A stretch of 64,000 bases of DNA from Azohydromonas lata NBRC 102462 (GCF_001571085.1 NZ_BCTC01000001.1:62001-126000), one strand, 5' to 3'; shown: positions 27,883-40,565, numbered from the stretch's first letter. Numbers and translations are program-made. Notes: generated by a model from the sequence alone, not told the origin.

Positions 27883-28554
27883 ATGCGCATCCTGATTGCC
27901 GAAGACGACCAGGTGCTGGCTGACGGCCTGCTGCGCTCGCTGCGCAACAGCGGCTACGCGGTGGACCAAGTCAGCAGCGGGACCGAGGCCGACGCCGCGC
28001 TGTCCTCCCACGAGTTCGACCTGCTCATCCTGGACCTGGGCCTGCCCAAGCTCCACGGCTTCGAGGTGCTGCGCAAGCTGCGTGCGCGCGGCTCCGCGGT
28101 ACCGGTGCTCATTCTGACGGCTGCCGACGGCATTGAGCAGCGCGTCAAGGGGCTGGATCTGGGCGCGGACGACTACATGGCCAAGCCCTTCGCGCTGGCC
28201 GAGCTGGAGGCGCGCGTGCGCGCCCTCACGCGCCGCGGCCTGGGCACGGCCTCCAACGTCATCAAGCACGGGCCGCTGTCCTTCGACGCCACGGGCCGCG
28301 TGGCCTACATCAACGACCAGATGATCGACCTCTCCGCCCGCGAGCTCTCGCTGCTGGAGGTGCTGCTGCAGCGCGCCGGGCGCCTGGTGAGCAAGGACCA
28401 GCTCGTCGAGCGCCTGTGCGAATGGGGCGAAGAGGTGAGCAACAACGCCATCGAGGTCTACATCCACCGCCTGCGCAAGAAGATCGAGCAGGGCCCCATC
28501 CGCATCGCCACCGTGCGCGGCCTGGGCTACTGCCTGGAAAAGATCTCCGGCTGA
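27883..28554 (+). CDS. OmpR-family response regulator (QseB/TctD type)
   Basis: 223 residues. The receiver domain has the acidic pair EDD (8-10), phosphoacceptor Asp in LLILDLGLPK (about D51), Thr in ILTAAD and Lys in MAKPF. A C-terminal winged-helix DNA-binding domain has VYIHRLRKKI and TVRGLGYCL. AAGGAG lies 8 bases before the ATG. The partner histidine kinase starts 76 bases downstream. Close to QseB, PmrA and TctD regulators; the stimulus is not identifiable. Confidence 0.92.
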   Translation: MRILIAEDDQVLADGLLRSLRNSGYAVDQVSSGTEADAALSSHEFDLLILDLGLPKLHGFEVLRKLRARGSAVPVLILTAADGIEQRVKGLDLGADDYMAKPFALAELEARVRALTRRGLGTASNVIKHGPLSFDATGRVAYINDQMIDLSARELSLLEVLLQRAGRLVSKDQLVERLCEWGEEVSNNAIEVYIHRLRKKIEQGPIRIATVRGLGYCLEKISG

Positions 28555-28630
28555 TCCCCAGCCCACCACCGGCTTCCCGCGCCGCCGCGCCGCCGTCGCG
28601 GCGCCCAACCTGACTGCGGCGCCCGCGACG

Positions 28631-30175
28631 ATGTTTTCCTCCTCCCGCGAACAACGCTCCCTCTTCGGCGAGATCCTGGACTGGATGCTCGCGCCGCTGC
28701 TGCTGCTGTGGCCCATGAGCGTGAGCATCACCTACCTGGTGGCGCAGGGCATCGCCCACCGCCCCTACGACCGCGACCTGGGCGAGATGGCCCGCACCCT
28801 GGCGCGGCGCGTGGTGGTGGAAAGCGAGGCCGGGCGCGCGGTGCTGGCGCCCGAGCGCATCGTGGAGACGCTGGGCGACACGCTGCGCGCCGACGACACG
28901 GGCCAGTTCTACTTCCAGGTGCTGGGCACGCACGGCGAGCTGGTGGCCGGCGACCGCGAGCTGCCCCCGCCCAACGGCGACCCGGCGCCCGCGGGCGAGC
29001 TGCGTTTCCGCGACGACCAGATGCAGGACGAGCCCGTGCGCGTGGCCTCCGTGCGCCTGGCCATGCCGCTGGCCCTGGACGAGGAGCCGCCCCTGGTGCA
29101 GGTGGCCGAGACGCTGGACCGCCGCTCCCGTCTGGCCACCGAGATCATCAAGGGCGTGATCCTGCCGCAGTTCGTGATCCTGCCCGTGGCGGTGCTGCTG
29201 GTGTGGCTGGCCCTGGCGCGCGGCCTGGCGCCCCTGAACGACCTGCAGCGCCGCATCCGCCAGCGCGAGAGCCAGGACCTGAGCCCCATCGACGAGCGCG
29301 ACGCCCCCGAGGAGGTCACGCCGCTGGTGCGCGCCATCAACGACCTGCTGCAGCGGCTGGACACGTCCATGAAGTCGCAAAAGCACTTCCTGGCCGACGC
29401 CGCGCACCAGCTCAAGACGCCGCTGGCCGGGCTGCGCATGCAGGCCGAGCTGGCCCAGCGCGAAATCGACGCCGGTAGCGAGCCGCAGGCCGTGAAGCGC
29501 TCGCTGCAGCAGATCGCCCTGTCCAGCCAGCGCGCGGCGCACATGGTCAACCAGTTGCTGTCCATGGCCCGCGCCGAGGACGACGAGCAGTCGCGCCGCG
29601 TGCAGTCCTTCGACCTGGCGCGGCTGGCCACCGAGGCCGTGCACGACCTCGTGCCCAAGGCCATGGACAAGCGCATAGACCTGGGCTACGAGGGCCCGGA
29701 CGAGGGCGAGTCGCTGCCGCCGCTCGCCGGCCAGCCCGTGCTGGTGGGCGAGCTGGTGCGCAACCTGGTGGACAACGCGCTGCAGTACACGCCCGCGGAC
29801 GGCACGGTGACGGTGCGCGTATGCCTGGATCCGGCCTCCGGCCCCGAGCAGCCCGTGCTGCTGTTGCAGGTGGAGGACTCCGGCCCCGGCATCGCCCCGG
29901 CGGAGCGGGAGCTGGTGTTCCAGCCCTTCTACCGCGCGCTGGGCACCAACGTGGACGGCAGCGGCCTGGGCCTGGCCATCGTTCGCGAGATCGCGCAGCG
30001 CCACAACGCCGAGATCACCCTGGACGACACCTACGACCGCGCCACCCACGCCATGCCCGGCACGCGCGTGAGCGTGCGTTTCAAATTGCCGCCGCAGGAG
30101 GCAACACCGGACGACGCCCTGCCCGCCCTGCCCGCGCCCGGCGAGCCGCGGCCGGATGCGGGGGCGGCGGGATGA
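28631..30175 (+). CDS. Sensor histidine kinase (TctE/QseC type)
   Basis: 514 residues. TM1 is at about 16-38 (LDWMLAPLLLLWPMSVSITYLV), with a periplasmic sensor of about 130 residues. TM2 follows at about 176-198 (LPQFVILPVAVLLVWLALARGL), with a short HAMP-like linker. The H box is FLADAAHQLKTPLAGL; N box LVRNLVDNALQYT, G1 VEDSGPGI and G2 GSGLGLAIV are intact. N-terminal architecture is TctE-like, a family often tied to tricarboxylate uptake, but no tct transporter is adjacent. It forms a pair with the preceding regulator. Confidence 0.9.
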   Translation: MFSSSREQRSLFGEILDWMLAPLLLLWPMSVSITYLVAQGIAHRPYDRDLGEMARTLARRVVVESEAGRAVLAPERIVETLGDTLRADDTGQFYFQVLGTHGELVAGDRELPPPNGDPAPAGELRFRDDQMQDEPVRVASVRLAMPLALDEEPPLVQVAETLDRRSRLATEIIKGVILPQFVILPVAVLLVWLALARGLAPLNDLQRRIRQRESQDLSPIDERDAPEEVTPLVRAINDLLQRLDTSMKSQKHFLADAAHQLKTPLAGLRMQAELAQREIDAGSEPQAVKRSLQQIALSSQRAAHMVNQLLSMARAEDDEQSRRVQSFDLARLATEAVHDLVPKAMDKRIDLGYEGPDEGESLPPLAGQPVLVGELVRNLVDNALQYTPADGTVTVRVCLDPASGPEQPVLLLQVEDSGPGIAPAERELVFQPFYRALGTNVDGSGLGLAIVREIAQRHNAEITLDDTYDRATHAMPGTRVSVRFKLPPQEATPDDALPALPAPGEPRPDAGAAG

Positions 30176-30204
30176 GGTGAGGCGCAGGCTGCGGCGCGCC
30201 CCAC

Positions 30205-30238
30205 GGCCTCGTCGTTCAGAAATCTGAACGACGAGGCC
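30205..30238. repeat. 16-bp perfect inverted repeat between convergent genes
   Basis: The arm GGCCTCGTCGTTCAGA (30205-30220) is separated by AA from its exact complement (30223-30238), between the histidine kinase and mrdB. There is no T-run, so it may be a bidirectional terminator of non-canonical form or an mRNA-end stabiliser. Confidence 0.75.
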
Positions 30239-30306
30239 CATTCAATGGGGGCCTCAAGTACAAAAAACTGAACGATCGCAAGCCGGCGCACCGGCCCGCC
30301 CGCCGC

Positions 30307-31464
30307 TCAAGACTGCATCAGCCGCCGGCTGCGCGCGATCGACATCAGCATCCCCAGGCTCAGCCCAAGCGTGACCATGGCCGTGCCGCCGTAGCTGATG
30401 AAGGGCAGCGGCACGCCCACCACGGGCAGGATGCCGCTGACCATGCCCATGTTCACGAAGGCGTAGGTGAAGAAGCTCATGGAGATGGCGCCGGCCAGGA
30501 AGCGCGCGAACGTTGTCGGCGCCTCCGCCGCGATCAGCAGGCCGCGCACGATCAGGAAGGTGAAGCCCAGCAGCAGGCTCAGCGTGCCGGCCAGGCCGAA
30601 CTCCTCGGAGAAGGCGGCGAAGACGAAGTCCGTGGTGCGCTCGGGAATGAACTCCAGGTGCGTCTGCGTGCCCTTCATGAAGCCCTTGCCGCTCATGCCG
30701 CCGGAGCCGATGGCGATCATGCCCTGGATGGTGTGGAACCCCTTGCCCAGCGGATCCTTGCTCGGGTCCAGCAGCGTGCAGATGCGGTGCTGCTGGTAGT
30801 CGTGCAGCAGCGGCCAGTCCACGCCGGGCTGGCAGATCTGGTCCTCGCTGGCGATGAGCGCCCCAATGCCTATGGCGCCGGCGATGAACACCGGCAGGAT
30901 CAGCCGCCAGGGCAGCCCGGCGAAGAAGATCACGTACAGGCCGGACGAGAAGATCAGCAGCGCCGTGCCCAGGTCCGGCTGCTTGGCCACCAGCGCGAAG
31001 GGCAGCAGCACCAGGCCGAAGGCGATGAAGAAGTCGCTGCGCCGCGCCTGCCCCTCGCGGCGGTGGAACCACCACGCCACCATCAGCGGCGTGGCGATCT
31101 TCAGGATCTCGCTGGGCTGGATCACCACGCCCACGTTGAGCCAGCGCGTGGCGCCCTTCTTGGTGATGCCGAACAGCAGCGTGGCCACCAGCAGCGCCAC
31201 GCCCAGGCCGTACAGCGGCACGGCCAACTGCATCAGCCGCTGCGGCGGCACCTGCGCCACCAGGAACAGGATGGCCACGCCCAACAGCATGTTGCGGCCA
31301 TGGTCCACGAAGCGCGTGCCGTGGTCGTAGCCGGCGGAGTACATGGTCACCAGGCCGCCCGCGGCCAGCGCCAGCACGCCCAACATGAGCAGCAGGTCGA
31401 ACCCCGAGAGCACCGGCCGCAGCCGCTGCCACAGGGTGGGTTTCTCCAGAATTGCAGCGCTCAT
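30307..31464 (-). CDS. mrdB: Rod-shape peptidoglycan polymerase RodA (SEDS family)
   Basis: 385 residues, about ten transmembrane helices. SEDS-family glycosyltransferase that elongates peptidoglycan from lipid II with PBP2. It has the KQPDLGTALL and GMIAIGSGGMSGKG motifs (the conserved Asp is in the former) and the C-terminal PFISYGGTAMV. The start overlaps the mrdA stop by 4 bases (ATGA), so the two are translationally coupled. It is the last gene of the mreBCD-mrdAB cluster. Confidence 0.96.
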   Translation of the reverse strand: MSAAILEKPTLWQRLRPVLSGFDLLLMLGVLALAAGGLVTMYSAGYDHGTRFVDHGRNMLLGVAILFLVAQVPPQRLMQLAVPLYGLGVALLVATLLFGITKKGATRWLNVGVVIQPSEILKIATPLMVAWWFHRREGQARRSDFFIAFGLVLLPFALVAKQPDLGTALLIFSSGLYVIFFAGLPWRLILPVFIAGAIGIGALIASEDQICQPGVDWPLLHDYQQHRICTLLDPSKDPLGKGFHTIQGMIAIGSGGMSGKGFMKGTQTHLEFIPERTTDFVFAAFSEEFGLAGTLSLLLGFTFLIVRGLLIAAEAPTTFARFLAGAISMSFFTYAFVNMGMVSGILPVVGVPLPFISYGGTAMVTLGLSLGMLMSIARSRRLMQS

Positions 31465-33482
31465 CGCTTCACCTCCGCCGCCGCGCCCTGCGCCACGCTT
31501 TGCGGCACGGAGAAGCCGGCGGCCAGGTCGGCGGTGCCGGGCAGGGGCACGTCCTCCACGCGGCGCGGTGTGCCTATGGGGGCCACGCTCTCGCCGCGGC
31601 GCGTGGCGGCCACGTCGGCCTCGCTGGGGTAGTTGCCCAGCAGCCAGTAGTCGAAGACGCGCCGCGCGATGGGCGCGGCCGCCGCGGCGCCGAAGCCCGC
31701 GTTCTCTACGATCACCGCCAGCGCGATGGTGGGCGCCTCCAGCGGCGCGAAGGCCAGGTACAGCGAGTGGTCGCGCTGGTGCTCGGCCAGCCGCCCGGCG
31801 TTGTACCGCTCGTTCTGGCGGATGGTCACGGCCTGCGCCGTGCCGGTCTTGCCGCCGCTCTTGTACGGGGCGCCGGCGAAGACCTTGGTGGAGGTGCCTT
31901 CCTGCGTCACGCCGTACATGGCGCGCTTGATGATTTCCACGTGCTCCGGCTTCAGGCCCAGCGGCGGCAGCGGCTCGGGGTGCACCTCGCGCTTGGCGTG
32001 GGTCACCACGTCCTGCACCTCGTGCACCAGGTGCGGCTTGTTGCGCTCGCCGCCGGACAGCAGCGTGGACATGGCCGTGGCGATCTGCAGCATGGTGAAG
32101 TTGTTGTAGCCCTGGCCAATGCCCAGCGAGATGGTTTCGCCGGCGAACCACTTCTGCTGCTCCGGCCGTTTGTACGCACGGCGCTTCCACTCGGTGCTGG
32201 GCAGCAGGCCGGTGGATTCGCCCTGGATGTCTATGCCCGTGCGCCGGCCGAAGCCGAAGGGCTCCAGCTGGTCGTGCATCAGGTCCACCCCCATCTCGTT
32301 GGCCAGCGAGTAGTAGTAGACGTTGCTGGACATGACGATGGAGCGGTGCATGTCCACCGGGCCCAGTCCGTGGTCGCCGTGGCTGCGGAAGGTGTGGTTG
32401 CCGAACTGGAAGCTGCCGTTGTCGTAAATGATCTGGCCGGCGTTGCGCTTGCCCGTGGTCAGCGCCGCGATGGCCATGAAGGGCTTGAAGGTGGAGCCCG
32501 GCGGGTAGGTGCCGCGCAGCGCGCGGTTGAGCAGCGGCTTGTCGATGGACTCGTTGAGCTCGCGCCAGTTCTCCACGTCGATGCCGTCCACGAACAGGTT
32601 GGGGTCGAAGGTGGGCTTGCTGACGAAGGCCAGCACCTCGCCCGTGCGCGGGTCCATGGCCACCAGCGCGCCGCGGCGGTCGCCGAAGAGCTCCTCCACC
32701 ATGGCCTGCAGCTTGATGTCCACCGACAGCACCACCGTGTTGCCCGGCGTGGGCGGGTGGGTGCGCAGCCGGCGCACGGCGCGGCCGCCGGCGCTGGTCT
32801 CCACCTCCTCGAAGCCCGTGGTGCCGTGGAGCATGGTCTCGTAGCTCTGCTCCACGCCCAGCTTGCCGATGTAGTCGGTGCCGCGGTAGTTGGCCTGCAG
32901 GTCCTCGTCCCAATCCTCCATGGCCTTCTTCTCGGCCTGGTTGATGCGGCCCATGTAGCCGATGAGGTGGCTGCCGGTCTCGCCCAGCGGGTACTGGCGG
33001 AAGAGGCGCGCCTTCACCTCCACGCCGGGGAAGCGGAAGCGCTGCGCCGTGAAGCGCGCCACCTCGGCGTCCGTGAGCCGGTTGCGTATGGGCAGCGAGT
33101 CGAAGTTCTTGCTTTCTTCCTGCAGCCGCTTGAAGCGGCGGCGGTCGCGCGGGGTGACTTCCACCAGCTCGCCGAGCTGTTCGATGACGCGCTCCAGCGG
33201 CTGCTCGACCTTGGAGGGCGTGATCTCCAGCGTGTAGGCCGAGTAGTTGGTGGCCAGGATCACACCGTTGCGGTCCACGATCAGGCCGCGGTTGGGCACG
33301 GAGGGCAGCACGGCGATGCGATTGGCCTCGGCGCGCGCGGACAGCGCGTCGTGCTGCAGCACCTGCAGGTAGAAGAGCCGGGCGCCCACCAGGCCGAAGC
33401 CCAGCAGGACGAAGGCCGCCGCCGCCAGTACACGGCTGCGGAAGCGGTGCAGTTCGCGCTCGACGTTGCGAAGTTCAGTCAC
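31461..33482 (-). CDS. mrdA: Penicillin-binding protein 2 (transpeptidase)
   Basis: 673 residues, GTG start. N-terminal membrane anchor (VLAAAAFVLLGFGLVGARLF), pedestal domain, then the transpeptidase domain with SxxK in PGSTFKPFMA, SxN in SSNVYYY and KTGTAQ. It cross-links peptidoglycan during rod elongation in complex with RodA and MreBCD. Length is typical (630-680). It lies 162 bases downstream of mreD and overlaps mrdB. Confidence 0.96.
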   Translation of the reverse strand: MTELRNVERELHRFRSRVLAAAAFVLLGFGLVGARLFYLQVLQHDALSARAEANRIAVLPSVPNRGLIVDRNGVILATNYSAYTLEITPSKVEQPLERVIEQLGELVEVTPRDRRRFKRLQEESKNFDSLPIRNRLTDAEVARFTAQRFRFPGVEVKARLFRQYPLGETGSHLIGYMGRINQAEKKAMEDWDEDLQANYRGTDYIGKLGVEQSYETMLHGTTGFEEVETSAGGRAVRRLRTHPPTPGNTVVLSVDIKLQAMVEELFGDRRGALVAMDPRTGEVLAFVSKPTFDPNLFVDGIDVENWRELNESIDKPLLNRALRGTYPPGSTFKPFMAIAALTTGKRNAGQIIYDNGSFQFGNHTFRSHGDHGLGPVDMHRSIVMSSNVYYYSLANEMGVDLMHDQLEPFGFGRRTGIDIQGESTGLLPSTEWKRRAYKRPEQQKWFAGETISLGIGQGYNNFTMLQIATAMSTLLSGGERNKPHLVHEVQDVVTHAKREVHPEPLPPLGLKPEHVEIIKRAMYGVTQEGTSTKVFAGAPYKSGGKTGTAQAVTIRQNERYNAGRLAEHQRDHSLYLAFAPLEAPTIALAVIVENAGFGAAAAAPIARRVFDYWLLGNYPSEADVAATRRGESVAPIGTPRRVEDVPLPGTADLAAGFSVPQSVAQGAAAEVKR

Positions 33483-33644
33483 GCTGGCAAGGGGCAGTGG
33501 CGCTGCCGGGGTGGGAGGGCGCGCACTTTGCGCGAGTCGCCGCCGCCGTGCAGGCGCGGGGATTTTGGCGTGGCGGGCGGTGCTGCATGGCGGGCGGCCG
33601 GGCGCGCGGCGTGAATCCTTGGTGGACTGGAGGGCCGGCGCGGC

Positions 33645-34166
33645 TTACAGCGGCCGGTTCTCGTCCGGGTCGGGCGCGCGGCGCTGCGGCGCCAGCAGCA
33701 GCCAGGCGGCCAGCGGCCACAGCAGCGTCTCGAAGAGAGGCGCCAGCAGCAGGCTCCAGCCCGGGAACATGTCGCCGGCGATCATGCGTATGACCAGCGA
33801 CACCAGGTGCGCGCCCAGGAACAGCGGTGCGATCTGCAGCGCCTGCTCCAGCACGCTGAACCAGCGCAGCCGCCGGTGCACGGTGATGGCGAAGTAGGAC
33901 AGCAGCGAATACGCCAGCGCGTGCTGGCCCAGCAGCGCGCCGTGGTGCACGTCCATCACCAGCCCGCCCATGAAGGCCACGCCCACGCCGATGCGCCGGG
34001 GCTGGTGCACGTTCCAGAACACCAGCACCAGCGCCAGCAGGTCCGGCATGGCGGGCTGGCGGCCCAGCGGCAGCAGGTTGATGGCCAGCGCCGCCAGCAG
34101 CGCGAACCAGATGAAGATGGGGTTGGCCGGCAGCAGGAGCTGGTCCGAGCCGCGGGGCATGATCAT
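33645..34166 (-). CDS. mreD: Rod shape-determining protein MreD
   Basis: 173 residues, five to six transmembrane helices (for example IFIWFALLAALAINLLPLG and LLALVLVFWNV), with MGGLVMDVHHGALLG typical of the family. Inner-membrane part of the elongasome. The ATG at 34166 overlaps the mreC stop; an ATG at 34160 is also possible. It ends in a Pro/Asp tail. Confidence 0.92.
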   Translation of the reverse strand: MIMPRGSDQLLLPANPIFIWFALLAALAINLLPLGRQPAMPDLLALVLVFWNVHQPRRIGVGVAFMGGLVMDVHHGALLGQHALAYSLLSYFAITVHRRLRWFSVLEQALQIAPLFLGAHLVSLVIRMIAGDMFPGWSLLLAPLFETLLWPLAAWLLLAPQRRAPDPDENRPL

Positions 34167-35071
34167 CGCGGCCCCCCGCTGGCGGCCAGTGCGTCCTGCT
34201 TGGGGTCGGGCCGCGGGGGCAACTGGCGGCTGATGGGCTCCAGCACCAGCAGGTGGTGCACGTCGTCCATCTTGGCCGCGGTCTTGAGGCTCACGCGGGC
34301 GAAGCCGCCCTCGGCCTGGCGGTCGATGCGCTCCACCGTGGCCACGGCCAGGCCCGGCGGGTACACGCCGTCCAGCCCGGAGGTGAGGATGGGGTCGCCC
34401 GGCTGCACGTCGGCGTTGGCGGCCATGAAGCGCAGCTCCAGCGCGTTGTTGACGCCGCCGAAGGCCGCGCCGCGCTGCTGCGTGCGGCCGTTGAGCACGG
34501 GAATGGCGGCGTCCTTGTCCGACAGCAGCGTGACTTCGGCCGACAGCGGGTACAGCCGCGTCACTTGGCCCAGCACGCCGTGCTCGTCCACCACCGGCGC
34601 GCCCAGCGCGACGCCCTGCTTGGCGCCGCGGTCGATGATGACCTTGCGCGTGTAGGGATCGCTTGCCTCCCACAGCACCTCGGCGGCCTGCGAGCGTGCC
34701 GTGATGGACGGGCGCAGCTCCAGCAGCGCGCGCAGCTTGGCGTTTTCGGACTCCAGCTGCTGCACGCGCGCGGCCTGCAGCGACTGCGTGGCCAGGCGCT
34801 TGAGCGCGGCCTCCTCGGCGGCGCGCGCCACCTTGAGCCCCTGCACGTAGACGTAGCCCTCCTCCACCAGCCCCACCGGCACGGCCAGCGTGCGCTCCAC
34901 GGGCAGCAGCAGCGTGGCCAGCACGGCGCGGGCCTGCTGCACCAGCGCGAAGCGGGCGTCGGCCACCATCAGGAACAGCGCCAGTGCCGCAAAAAGCAGC
35001 AGCTTGGTCAGCGCCGACGGACCTTGCCTGAAGAAGGGCGGCGGGGTCCGGTCCAGGGTGCCCAGGGCCAT
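34163..35071 (-). CDS. mreC: Rod shape-determining protein MreC
   Basis: 302 residues. One N-terminal transmembrane helix (LTKLLLFAALALFLMVADARF), a coiled coil (about residues 70-120, ending LESENAKLRALLEL) and periplasmic beta domains with VVDEHGVLGQV and GDPILTSGLDGVYPPGL. It activates PBP2/RodA. It lies 57 bases after mreB, with its stop overlapping mreD. Confidence 0.95.
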   Translation of the reverse strand: MALGTLDRTPPPFFRQGPSALTKLLLFAALALFLMVADARFALVQQARAVLATLLLPVERTLAVPVGLVEEGYVYVQGLKVARAAEEAALKRLATQSLQAARVQQLESENAKLRALLELRPSITARSQAAEVLWEASDPYTRKVIIDRGAKQGVALGAPVVDEHGVLGQVTRLYPLSAEVTLLSDKDAAIPVLNGRTQQRGAAFGGVNNALELRFMAANADVQPGDPILTSGLDGVYPPGLAVATVERIDRQAEGGFARVSLKTAAKMDDVHHLLVLEPISRQLPPRPDPKQDALAASGGPR

Positions 35072-35128
35072 GGCGCGTGCGGCGGAAGTCGGGGCTGCTC
35101 TCAGGCGCGGTGCGCGGCGCGCGTCGCC

Positions 35129-36181
<1,053 letters not shown>

Positions 36182-36560
36182 TCAGCGTCAGCGGGGTTCG
36201 ATCGCGCGCGGAGGGCGCATGCGCCTCAGGCTGGGAAAGCGCCAAGCCGCGGCGGGGGTCGAACGCCGGAATTCGTCATCGAAGCTGCGGGGTTGAGTGC
36301 GGCTCGTAGCCGCGACGCAGGGGGCTGATAAGAGCCGCCTTGCCTGCGCCAGCTGAAAAAGGTTCCTGCACAAAAAACCCGCCGGCGCGGCTCGCGTTTG
36401 TGAAGGCTCTCGGGGGCGTTTCAACTGCTTCGCGCGCCCCGGAAAACGCCTGCATGCGCTCCGCCCCGGTGGGTTCTGGGTAACGGGCGATAATACCCGA
36501 TCCCCCTGGATCGCCGCCTTTCGGCGACCCTGCAATCGCCTGAACCCGAGCACTATTGCC

Positions 36561-36856
36561 ATGGCCCTCAGCCCCTCGGACGTGAGCCGCATCGCCCACC
36601 TCGCCCGCCTCGAACTGCAGGCCGACGAACAGGCCGCGATGCTCCAGCAGCTCAACGGTTTCTTCACCATCGTCGAGCAGATGCGCGCGGTGGACACCAG
36701 CGGCGTGGAGCCGCTGTACACGCCCTTGTCAGCGCTGGCGGAAGTGCAGTTGCGCCTGCGCGAGGACCGCGTGAGCGAAACCGACCAGCGCGAGCTCAAC
36801 CAGCGCAGCGCCCCGGCCGTCGAGGACGGCCTCTTCCTCGTGCCCCAGGTGATCGA

Positions 36857-36860
<4 letters not shown>
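36561..36860 (+). CDS. gatC: Aspartyl/glutamyl-tRNA amidotransferase subunit C
   Basis: 99 residues. Small clamp subunit that stabilises GatA with GatB in the GatCAB complex, which converts Glu-tRNA(Gln) and Asp-tRNA(Asn) to the amidated forms. It has [12 protein letters not shown] near the N-terminus and a C-terminal [15 protein letters not shown], both conserved. It overlaps gatA by 4 bases. Confidence 0.95.
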
Positions 36861-38347
<1,487 letters not shown>

Positions 38348-38357
38348 TCCCCGCACC

Positions 38358-39809
38358 ATGACCACGCCCAAACTCATACGCGGCTACGAGGTCGTCATCG
38401 GCCTGGAGACGCACGCCCAGCTCTCCACCGCGAGCAAGATCTTCAGCGGCGCCTCCACCGCCTTCGGCGCCGCGCCCAACACCCAGGCCAGCCCCGTGGA
38501 CCTGGCGCTGCCCGGCACGCTGCCCGTGCCCAACCGCGGCGCCGTGGAGCGGGCCATCCGCTTCGGCCTGGCCGTGGGCGCCAAGGTGGCGCGCCAGTCG
38601 ATCTTTGCGCGCAAGAACTACTTCTATCCGGACCTGCCCAAGGGCTACCAGATCAGCCAGTACGAGATTCCCGTCGTCCAGGGCGGCGTGATCGAGTTCC
38701 TGGCCGGCGAGGAGAAGAAGCGCATCAATCTCACCCGCGCCCACCTGGAAGAGGACGCGGGCAAGAGCCTGCACGAGGACTACCACGGCCTCACCGGCAT
38801 CGACCTCAACCGCGCGGGCACGCCGCTGCTGGAGATCGTTTCCGAGCCGGAAATGCGCTCCAGCCTGGAAGCCGTGGGCTACGCCCGCGCGCTGCACGCG
38901 CTGGTGGTGTGGCTCGGCATCTGCGACGGCAACATGCAGGAAGGCTCCTTCCGCTGCGACGCCAACGTCTCGGTGCGCCGCCCCGGCGAGCCCTTCGGCA
39001 CGCGGCGCGAGATCAAGAACCTCAACTCCTTCCGCTTCCTGCAGCAAGCCATCGACTACGAGGTGCAGTGGCAGATCGACCAGATCGAGGACGGCTTGTC
39101 CATCGAGCAGGCCACCGTGCTGTTCGACCCGGACAGCGGCGAGACCCGCGCCATGCGCAGCAAGGAAGACGCGCACGACTACCGCTACTTCCCCGACCCC
39201 GACCTGCCGCCGCTGGTGATCGCGCCGGACTGGGTGGAGCGCGTGAAGGCCGACATGCCCGAGCTGCCCCAGGCCATGGCCGGCCGCTTCCAGCAGCAGG
39301 ACGGGCTGCCGGCCTATGACGCCGGCATGGTCACGCAAAGCCTGGCCTTCGCCCGCTACTACGAGGCCGCGCGCGACGCCTGCAAGCAACCCAAGCTGGT
39401 GGCCAACTGGCTGATGGGCGAGATCAGCAAGCGGCTCAACGCCGACGGCTCGTCCATCGAGGCGGCGCCCGTGGCGCCCGCGACGCTGGGTGCGCTGATC
39501 GGTCGCATCGCCGACGGCACCATCTCCAACAACGGCGGCCGCCAGGTGTTCGACGCCTTGTGGGCCGGCGAAGGCGGCGACGTGGACGCGCTCATCGAGG
39601 CCAAGGGCCTCAAGCAGATGAGCGACACCGGCGCGCTGGAAGCCATCGTCGAGCAGGTGCTGGCGGCCAACGAGAAGTCCGTGGCCGAGTTCCGCGCCGG
39701 CAAGGACAAGGCGTTCAACGCCCTGGTCGGCCAGGTGATGAAGGCCAGCAAGGGCAAGGCCAATCCGGGCCTGGCGGGCGAGTTGCTGAAGAAGAAGCTG
39801 CAGGGCTGA
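38358..39809 (+). CDS. gatB: Aspartyl/glutamyl-tRNA amidotransferase subunit B
   Basis: 483 residues. Kinase/tRNA-binding subunit that phosphorylates the tRNA-bound Glu or Asp before amidation. It has [12 protein letters not shown] at the start, [25 protein letters not shown] and [10 protein letters not shown], with a C-terminal YqeY-like domain. The ATG at 38358 is 10 bases after gatA. A strong terminator ends the operon. Confidence 0.97.
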   Translation: MTTPKLIRGYEVVIGLETHAQLSTASKIFSGASTAFGAAPNTQASPVDLALPGTLPVPNRGAVERAIRFGLAVGAKVARQSIFARKNYFYPDLPKGYQISQYEIPVVQGGVIEFLAGEEKKRINLTRAHLEEDAGKSLHEDYHGLTGIDLNRAGTPLLEIVSEPEMRSSLEAVGYARALHALVVWLGICDGNMQEGSFRCDANVSVRRPGEPFGTRREIKNLNSFRFLQQAIDYEVQWQIDQIEDGLSIEQATVLFDPDSGETRAMRSKEDAHDYRYFPDPDLPPLVIAPDWVERVKADMPELPQAMAGRFQQQDGLPAYDAGMVTQSLAFARYYEAARDACKQPKLVANWLMGEISKRLNADGSSIEAAPVAPATLGALIGRIADGTISNNGGRQVFDALWAGEGGDVDALIEAKGLKQMSDTGALEAIVEQVLAANEKSVAEFRAGKDKAFNALVGQVMKASKGKANPGLAGELLKKKLQG

Positions 39810-39836
39810 TCCGGCCGCCCTCCCCGGCTCCCAACG

Positions 39837-39866
39837 AAACGGCCCGCGACGAGCGGGCCGTTTTTC
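39837..39866. terminator. Bidirectional terminator between gatB and pyrE
   Basis: The stem AAACGGCCCGC (39837-39847) / GCGGGCCGTTT (39853-39863), loop GACGA, is followed by a T-run; it serves the convergent gatB and pyrE. Confidence 0.85.
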
Positions 39867-39884
39867 ATTGGGCGACGCCGGGCG

Positions 39885-40565
39885 TCAGACGCCGTAGCGC
39901 TCGCGGTAGGCCGCCACCGGCGCCTTGAACTGCGCCAGGGCCGGGTCCTCGCTGCGGTCCAGGAAGCTCATGAGGTCGGACAGCGCGGCGATGTTCACCA
40001 CCGCCAGGCCCAGCTTGTCGCGCACGTACTGCACGGCGGACCAGGGCACGTCGGCGCCGTTCTCGGTGGCCTTTTCCTGGCGGTCCAGGGCGATGGTCAC
40101 GCCGCAGGGCTGGGCGCCGGCGGCGCGGATCATGGCGATGGACTCGCGCACCGAGGTGCCGGCGGAGATCACGTCGTCGATGATCAGCACCCGCCCGCGC
40201 ACCGGTGCGCCCACCAGCGTGCCGCCCTCGCCGTGGTCCTTGGCTTCCTTGCGGTTGTAGGCGTAGGGCTTGTTGTGGCCCAGGCGCGCCAGCTCCACCG
40301 ACACGGCCGCGGCCAGCGCGATGCCCTTGTAGGCGGGGCCGAAGAGCATGTCGAACTCCAGGCCGGAGGCGACCAGGCGCTGTGCGTAGAACTGCGCCAG
40401 GCGGCCGAGCTTGGCGCCGTCGTCGAACAGCCCGGCGTTGAAGAAGTAGGGCGACAGCCGCCCGGCCTTGGTCTTGAACTCCCCGAAGCGCAGCACGCCC
40501 ACGTCCACTGCGAACTTCACGAAGTCTTGGGCCAGCGAGTCATTGGTAATCGGGTGCTTGTCCAT
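39885..40565 (-). CDS. pyrE: Orotate phosphoribosyltransferase
   Basis: 226 residues. Makes orotidine 5'-phosphate from orotate and PRPP in pyrimidine synthesis. It has the PRPP-binding motif VLIIDDVISAGTS and the KEAKDHGEGG loop containing the catalytic Lys. Convergent with gatB. The next enzyme, pyrF, is 15 kb away in this window. Confidence 0.96.
   Translation of the reverse strand: MDKHPITNDSLAQDFVKFAVDVGVLRFGEFKTKAGRLSPYFFNAGLFDDGAKLGRLAQFYAQRLVASGLEFDMLFGPAYKGIALAAAVSVELARLGHNKPYAYNRKEAKDHGEGGTLVGAPVRGRVLIIDDVISAGTSVRESIAMIRAAGAQPCGVTIALDRQEKATENGADVPWSAVQYVRDKLGLAVVNIAALSDLMSFLDRSEDPALAQFKAPVAAYRERYGV

Noticed and set aside
36484-36499. GATAAT as a -10 element for gatC
   Set aside because: No acceptable -35 hexamer at the right distance, so it is not listed as a promoter.
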